Source: Brachypodius melanocephalos
Lineage: Eukaryota > Chordata > Aves > Passeriformes > Pycnonotidae
Length of the DNA: 64,000 nucleotides
Direction of reading: 5' to 3'
Assembly (NCBI GenBank): GCA_013398615.1
Contig: VZSR01003798.1
Span: forward strand, 5,439,188 to 5,503,187
The notes under the pieces: generated by a model
Databases searched by the model: none
Told to the model about the DNA's origin: nothing
What the model saw: only the letters and a program-made list of their open reading frames with translations
Program-made: the position numbers and the translations under genes
Part shown: piece after piece, positions 62,608-64,000 of the stretch
Position numbering within the stretch: the first letter of the stretch is position 1
Layout: each line of letters begins with the position of its first letter

Positions 62608-64000
62608 GTGAGTGCAGGTGTTGTCACCTTGTCCTTTGCTGTGCTTTATAAAGAAACGCCACTGCTGCTGTGACCTGCTGGCTTCCTTTCTGTAGCCTCT
62701 GAAAAGCTGAGTGATGTCCAGTGGCGTTGCTTTAGTCTTTTAAAAACAGCCTGGGCTTTTTTAACCCTTGCGTTTTCGGCTGCTGGATTAAGGCACATTT
62801 GTGTTTTCTCAGCTGGTGACAGACAGATTGAACCAAGAGGTTCCTCATGGGGCAAAGTTGTACCAAGGTTTGTGTATGATTTGACAAAAGCCACGTGCTG
62901 AAATGCACTTGAGGTTGGTGATGCTCTGTGGGGGCCAGCAGCACCTTCAGGGTCCCTGCACTGCTGCTGCCAGGGTGGTCCTGGAGAGTCTGTCCATCCC
63001 TTCTCGTGGTTTGTGTTTCCAGGGAGTTTTTGGCAGAAGGGCTGTGGTTGATGTTGGTGTGTGCACAGACTCTGAGGTCTAAAGGCAGCATGGGCTGGGG
63101 TGTGTGTGCCTTTAGCTGGAAGAAAAATGAATAATGGGAGGATGTATAGGGATCAAATGTGGGGGGAAAGTCCATATTCCTCATGTCACTGAAACAGTGT
63201 AAAAAGATCATGTCACGAATCAGGAATCCATTGGAATTGTATTCTATTACTTGTTCTTTGCCATATCTAAGGACTGTCTGTGATTTAATAAAAAGGTGTA
63301 TATTTAGCTGTTCATGAACATAATTTTCATTTAAAGCACCACTAATACAAATTCTGCTTTGTCAATAGCTGTAGTTTTTTTTGGTCTTACCTTTCCTAGC
63401 TGGATTTGTATTTGCTCCTGTGTTTTATGTGTGGTTTCATATTCTTGAAAAAGTGTTTTGTAAATGGTAAATTGATGGCAGCCTTGTGTTGGAGCACATT
63501 GCCTTTGAGCAGCTGGGTTTGTGTGTTCCTCTACCATTATGAAGCTGTTAAAAGAAAAATACTGTGGGGATGAGTTTACACTGAAGGGTGGAGCTCCAAA
63601 AATCTTTGCTCGTCATGCAGTAAAGTTCTTTGAGCAGCAGAAGAATCTTGCCAAAGCTCGTAATAAAATCAGGTTTATTATGTTTTTAACAAGTTAAGGC
63701 TTAATTTCTGTAGCTGTTTGCTTGGTGATTTAGCCAGGGACTAGAGAAAATAATTTTCCAAGCTAAAATTTGTGCTGTCTGATAAGGAAGTCTTTCATTA
63801 CTGGAATGTGTGAGTGTAAAGATGCTACTGAGTTGTTTTTTCTTTTTTTACTAAAAACTCTTTATTATTTAAAAATTAATTTTCCTGACCAATACTTCCA
63901 AATCTGATATTGAAGGAAGAAATCTTTTAAAAATGAAAATTAGGACATGGCCTTTTACTTTCAAAAAAGGACAAATTAAAAAAAGAGTTATTGAATTTGG
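62608..64000 (+). other. AKAP13: Start of the next AKAP13 intron (runs off the window)
   Basis: It begins gtgagt and is AT-rich without a recognisable exon, repeat or RNA gene. Open frames at 62732-63211 (-) and 62928-63134 (+) show no family resemblance. Confidence 0.8.

Noticed and set aside
1..64000. Search for CRISPR arrays, operons, phage genes, tRNA or rRNA
   Set aside because: None is visible. The window is a single vertebrate gene with long introns.

Overview
The window is vertebrate nuclear DNA, most likely from a bird. Three things point there: several 3' ends of CR1-type LINEs, an LTR fragment of a family I associate with avian genomes (it starts like tgttgtggtttaacccc), and a low density of other interspersed repeats with only faint MIR-like SINE relics. 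Nothing looks prokaryotic or plasmid-like. There is no CRISPR array, operon, rRNA or tRNA that I can see.

One protein-coding gene is visible, on the + strand: the 5' half of AKAP13 (A-kinase anchoring protein 13, AKAP-Lbc/Brx family). Seven coding exons sit at 7112-7156 (12 nt of 5'UTR, then the ATG at 7124), 23455-23602, 33838-34134, 42592-42775, 51723-51912, 55144-58051 and 62546-62607. All are flanked by AG and GT, and their phases join without a frameshift into 1274 codons. The gene continues past the right edge, and its first non-coding exon and promoter lie left of the window. The part seen holds the conserved N-terminus, an ankyrin-like segment and a very long acidic, probably disordered exon. 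The Rho-GEF (DH-PH) half is not in the window.

Layout: 1-7111 is 5'UTR intron; 7157-23454, 23603-33837, 34135-42591, 42776-51722, 51913-55143 and 58052-62545 are introns; 62608-64000 begins the next intron. Introns hold five CR1 3' ends, one LTR fragment, three MIR-like relics, a 64-nt T homopolymer and a 74-nt CT microsatellite. I find no second gene on either strand.

The observation most worth a second look is in the long exon. Where mammalian AKAP13 carries its PKA RII-binding amphipathic helix (the Ht31 helix), this sequence has only a degraded-looking counterpart with a proline and a missing turn. That raises the possibility that PKA anchoring is weakened or lost in this lineage. A second point is a pair of in-frame splice acceptors 42 nt apart before the exon at 51723. 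I did not find a convincing novel biological system.
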